Source: Albimonas sp041685625 | GTDB lineage: Bacteria > Pseudomonadota > Alphaproteobacteria > Rhodobacterales > Rhodobacteraceae | Assembly (NCBI GenBank): GCA_041685625.1 | Contig: JAWLFJ010000062.1 | Coordinates: forward strand, 1-22,243 | Reading direction: 5' to 3' | Length of the DNA stretch: 22,243 nt | Shown here: in pieces, positions 21,298 to 22,243 of the stretch | Layout: each line of letters opens with the position of its first letter | Numbering within the stretch: position 1 is the stretch's first letter | Notes under the pieces: model-generated | Seen by the model: the letters and a program-made list of their open reading frames with translations, nothing else | What the model was told of the DNA's origin: nothing | Database searches by the model: none | Position numbers and translations under genes: made by a program

Positions 21298-21478
21298 TGC
21301 TCATGAACCTCAGCCGGTTTCAGCGGTCGGCAGGGCATGGCCGGGGTCCGGACCCCGGCCCCCGTCAGGCGCGGGATCATGGCGGCGAGGTCGCAGCGCC
21401 TGTTGAAGCGGCATTCGAACTCGGCGAGGTATCTCGGCGCGGGCTTGGAACCGACCGACCGGTAGGTTGCGGTGAAGC
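21298..21478 (-). mobile_element. IS1595-family transposase remnant (C-terminal end)
   Basis: Read leftward, one frame gives 'TYRSVGSKPAPRYLAEFECR', 'FNRRCDLAAMIPRL' and 'VRTPAMPCRPLKPAEV'. This corresponds to the 'PKHLxRYLAEFxYRFNRR.DLAAMxPRL...TPPMPYRLLKLAE' tail I know from IS1595-type transposases. Nothing upstream of it on the same strand continues the protein: the sequence switches directly to an IS66 fragment on the other strand. The expected stop after the tail is absent. Family identity is from memory of the motif, not a search. Confidence 0.7.
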
Positions 21479-21898
21479 TGTTCGCTCCGGGAACCGGACG
21501 GACGAGGACGGCGCGCGTCCGGATCTACGCCCGTGACGAGCGACCGTGGGCCGGACCGGCTCCGCCCGCAGCTTGGTATCGGTTCTCGACGGACCGGGCC
21601 GCGGAGCATCCCGTCGATCAGCTGACGGGCGTCCAGGGCTGGATGCACGCCGACGCCCATGCCGGCTTCGAGGAACCCTACCGTTCGGGCCGGATCGGCG
21701 CATGCCCGGCGCCGGTTCGTCGACGTCCGGCAGTCGCAGGGCTCCGCGGTCGCCGAGGAAGCGCTGCGCCCGGAGCGGTCCGCGCCCCTGATCGACGATC
21801 TGGAGCATCGGCTCGGCATTCAGTTCACCGGGATCTCGGGCGAGACGTCGCTGGCCGGCGCCATCCGCCACGCCCTCGGCCGACTGCCGAAGCGGCGT
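21472..21898 (+). mobile_element. IS66-family transposase TnpC remnant (frameshifted, internally deleted)
   Basis: The first frame (from 21472) gives 'VKLFAPGTGRTRTARVRIYA', 'RDERPWAGPAPPAAWYRF' and 'HPVDQLTGVQGWMHADAHAGFEEPY', matching the IS66 'LAPGTGKTKTGRLWxYVRDDRP...AVYFYSxDRxxEHPxxHLAGFxGxLQADAYAGF' region. At about 21700 the match moves to another frame: 'HARRRFVDVRQSQGSAVAEE', 'LIDDLEHRL' and 'SLAGAIRHALGRL'. Between 'ALR' and 'PERSAPL' the usual stretch of about 25-30 residues ('IARLYAIE..' region) is missing. The C-terminus is cut where the IstB fragment starts. It is non-functional. Confidence 0.88.
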
Positions 21899-21899
21899 C

Positions 21900-22104
21900 A
21901 TGACCGGGACTCTCGATCGGATCCGGGCCAGCCTCGTCGGCCTGCGCATGCCGCGCGCTCCGGAGGCGCCGGAGGACGCGATCCGCCGCCTCGAGCGCGG
22001 CGAGATCTGCGCCCTCGAGGCCACCGACGGCCTCCTGGCCGAGGATCACGCCACGCGCGAGGGCCGCCGCGTCGGCGCCGCCCTGAAGACCGCGCGGCTC
22101 CGCC
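21900..22104 (+). mobile_element. IS21-family IstB helper ATPase remnant (N-terminus)
   Basis: From ATG 21900 the frame reads 'MTGTLDRIRASLVGLRMPRA', 'RRLERGEICALEATDGLLAE' and 'REGRRVGAALKTARL'. This is the well-known IstB N-terminus ('LDRLRANLxGLRMPRALExLDxxxRRLExGEIxALEAIDxLLAEELxLRExRRVKxAxxxARL'). The match stops at about 22100, before the Walker A ATP-binding motif; the frame continues to 22217 but without similarity. It abuts the IS66 piece on its left. Confidence 0.85.
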
Positions 22105-22111
22105 CGCCCTC

Positions 22112-22243
22112 GCCTCGCTCCACGCCGACGGACGCGGGTCCGGCGACGCCGCCGCCCATCCCGACGTCTTCTCGGGCCTCCTGCGGGTCGACGGCTACGC
22201 CGCCTGTCGCGGCCTGATCTCAACCGACCGACCGGGCGGCCCG
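22112..22243 (+). mobile_element. Second probable IS66-family TnpC fragment (runs off window)
   Basis: In a frame different from IstB, the sequence reads 'HPDVFSGLLRVDGYAACRGL' after 22118. This resembles the IS66 'HLAGFxGILQVDGYAGYRxL' segment that precedes the 'CWAHxRR' motif. It differs from the first IS66 piece, which has 'GWMHADAHAGFEEPY' at this position, so it comes from another IS66-type element. The similarity is short and the region reaches the window end. Confidence 0.6.

Noticed and set aside
21163..21306. 47-codon small gene in the AT-rich island.
   Set aside because: There is no Shine-Dalgarno, codon use is unlike the neighbours and no domain is recognised; the frame probably reads through IS end sequence.
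21341..21358. Perfect 18-bp palindrome ccggggtccggaccccgg.
   Set aside because: It lies within the coding remnant of the IS1595-type transposase (encoding GVRTPA) and has no loop, so chance in GC-rich coding sequence is the simplest explanation.
1..22243. CRISPR arrays, tRNA/rRNA genes, riboswitches, toxin-antitoxin or defence modules.
   Set aside because: I looked for regular repeats, tRNA-like cloverleafs and characteristic proteins on both strands and saw none that hold up.

Overview
The window is about 22 kb of very GC-rich bacterial chromosome. Gene content points to a high-GC alphaproteobacterium, most likely Rhodobacterales or a close relative. The pointers are a pgsA-moaD-moaE run, an OlsB-type ornithine-lipid acyltransferase, a MutL carrying the endonuclease motif, a pseudoazurin, a UbiH-type hydroxylase and TAGGCT-like -10 boxes. 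This placement is inferred from recognised families; no database search was possible.

Layout, left to right. (1) At 1-3834 a truncated DNA-binding/coiled-coil gene and a CaiB/BaiF CoA-transferase read leftward. They diverge from an HMG-CoA-lyase-type enzyme followed at once by a GntR/FCD regulator. An inverted repeat over a -35/-10-like promoter in the shared upstream region looks like the regulator's operator. Together these suggest a small inducible pathway that activates a branched dicarboxylic acid as a CoA thioester and cleaves it. (2) At 3857-10430 lie mostly single housekeeping and accessory genes on alternating strands: olsB, msrB, two SAM methyltransferases, a HAD pyrimidine-5'-nucleotidase-like phosphatase, a UbiH-type monooxygenase, a VOC protein and an EamA transporter. 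(3) At 10443-13829, read leftward, come pgsA, moaD and moaE in a tight cluster, then an intergenic region with two overlapping GC-rich hairpins, then mutL. (4) At 13892-14486 is a broken gene for a small exported, probably outer-membrane protein, with frameshifts and a lost stop codon. (5) At 14701-19752, read leftward, are a large molybdenum oxidoreductase, a radical SAM/SPASM-like protein, a pseudoazurin with a very strong double terminator, and a CPA1-type cation/proton antiporter. The molybdenum enzyme diverges from a fold-type-I PLP aminotransferase at 19850-21073. (6) At 21074-22243 there is no intact gene. A locally AT-rich stretch leads into a graveyard of insertion-sequence pieces: an IS1595-type transposase tail, an IS66 TnpC piece with a frameshift and an internal deletion, an IS21 IstB N-terminus, and a second probable IS66 TnpC piece.

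I did not find a clear defence system, CRISPR array, phage or biosynthetic cluster. The signals most worth following are: (a) -10-like boxes placed 6-7 bases before the start codons of mutL, the UbiH-type gene and the HAD gene, none of which has a Shine-Dalgarno at the normal spacing, suggesting leaderless mRNAs; (b) the adjacent, uncharacterised molybdenum oxidoreductase and SPASM-like radical SAM pair; (c) the operator-like repeat at the CoA-transferase/lyase locus and the CoA-transferase's missing canonical aspartate; (d) the ~46-49-residue repeats in the truncated coiled-coil protein; (e) the decaying outer-membrane gene and the IS scar.
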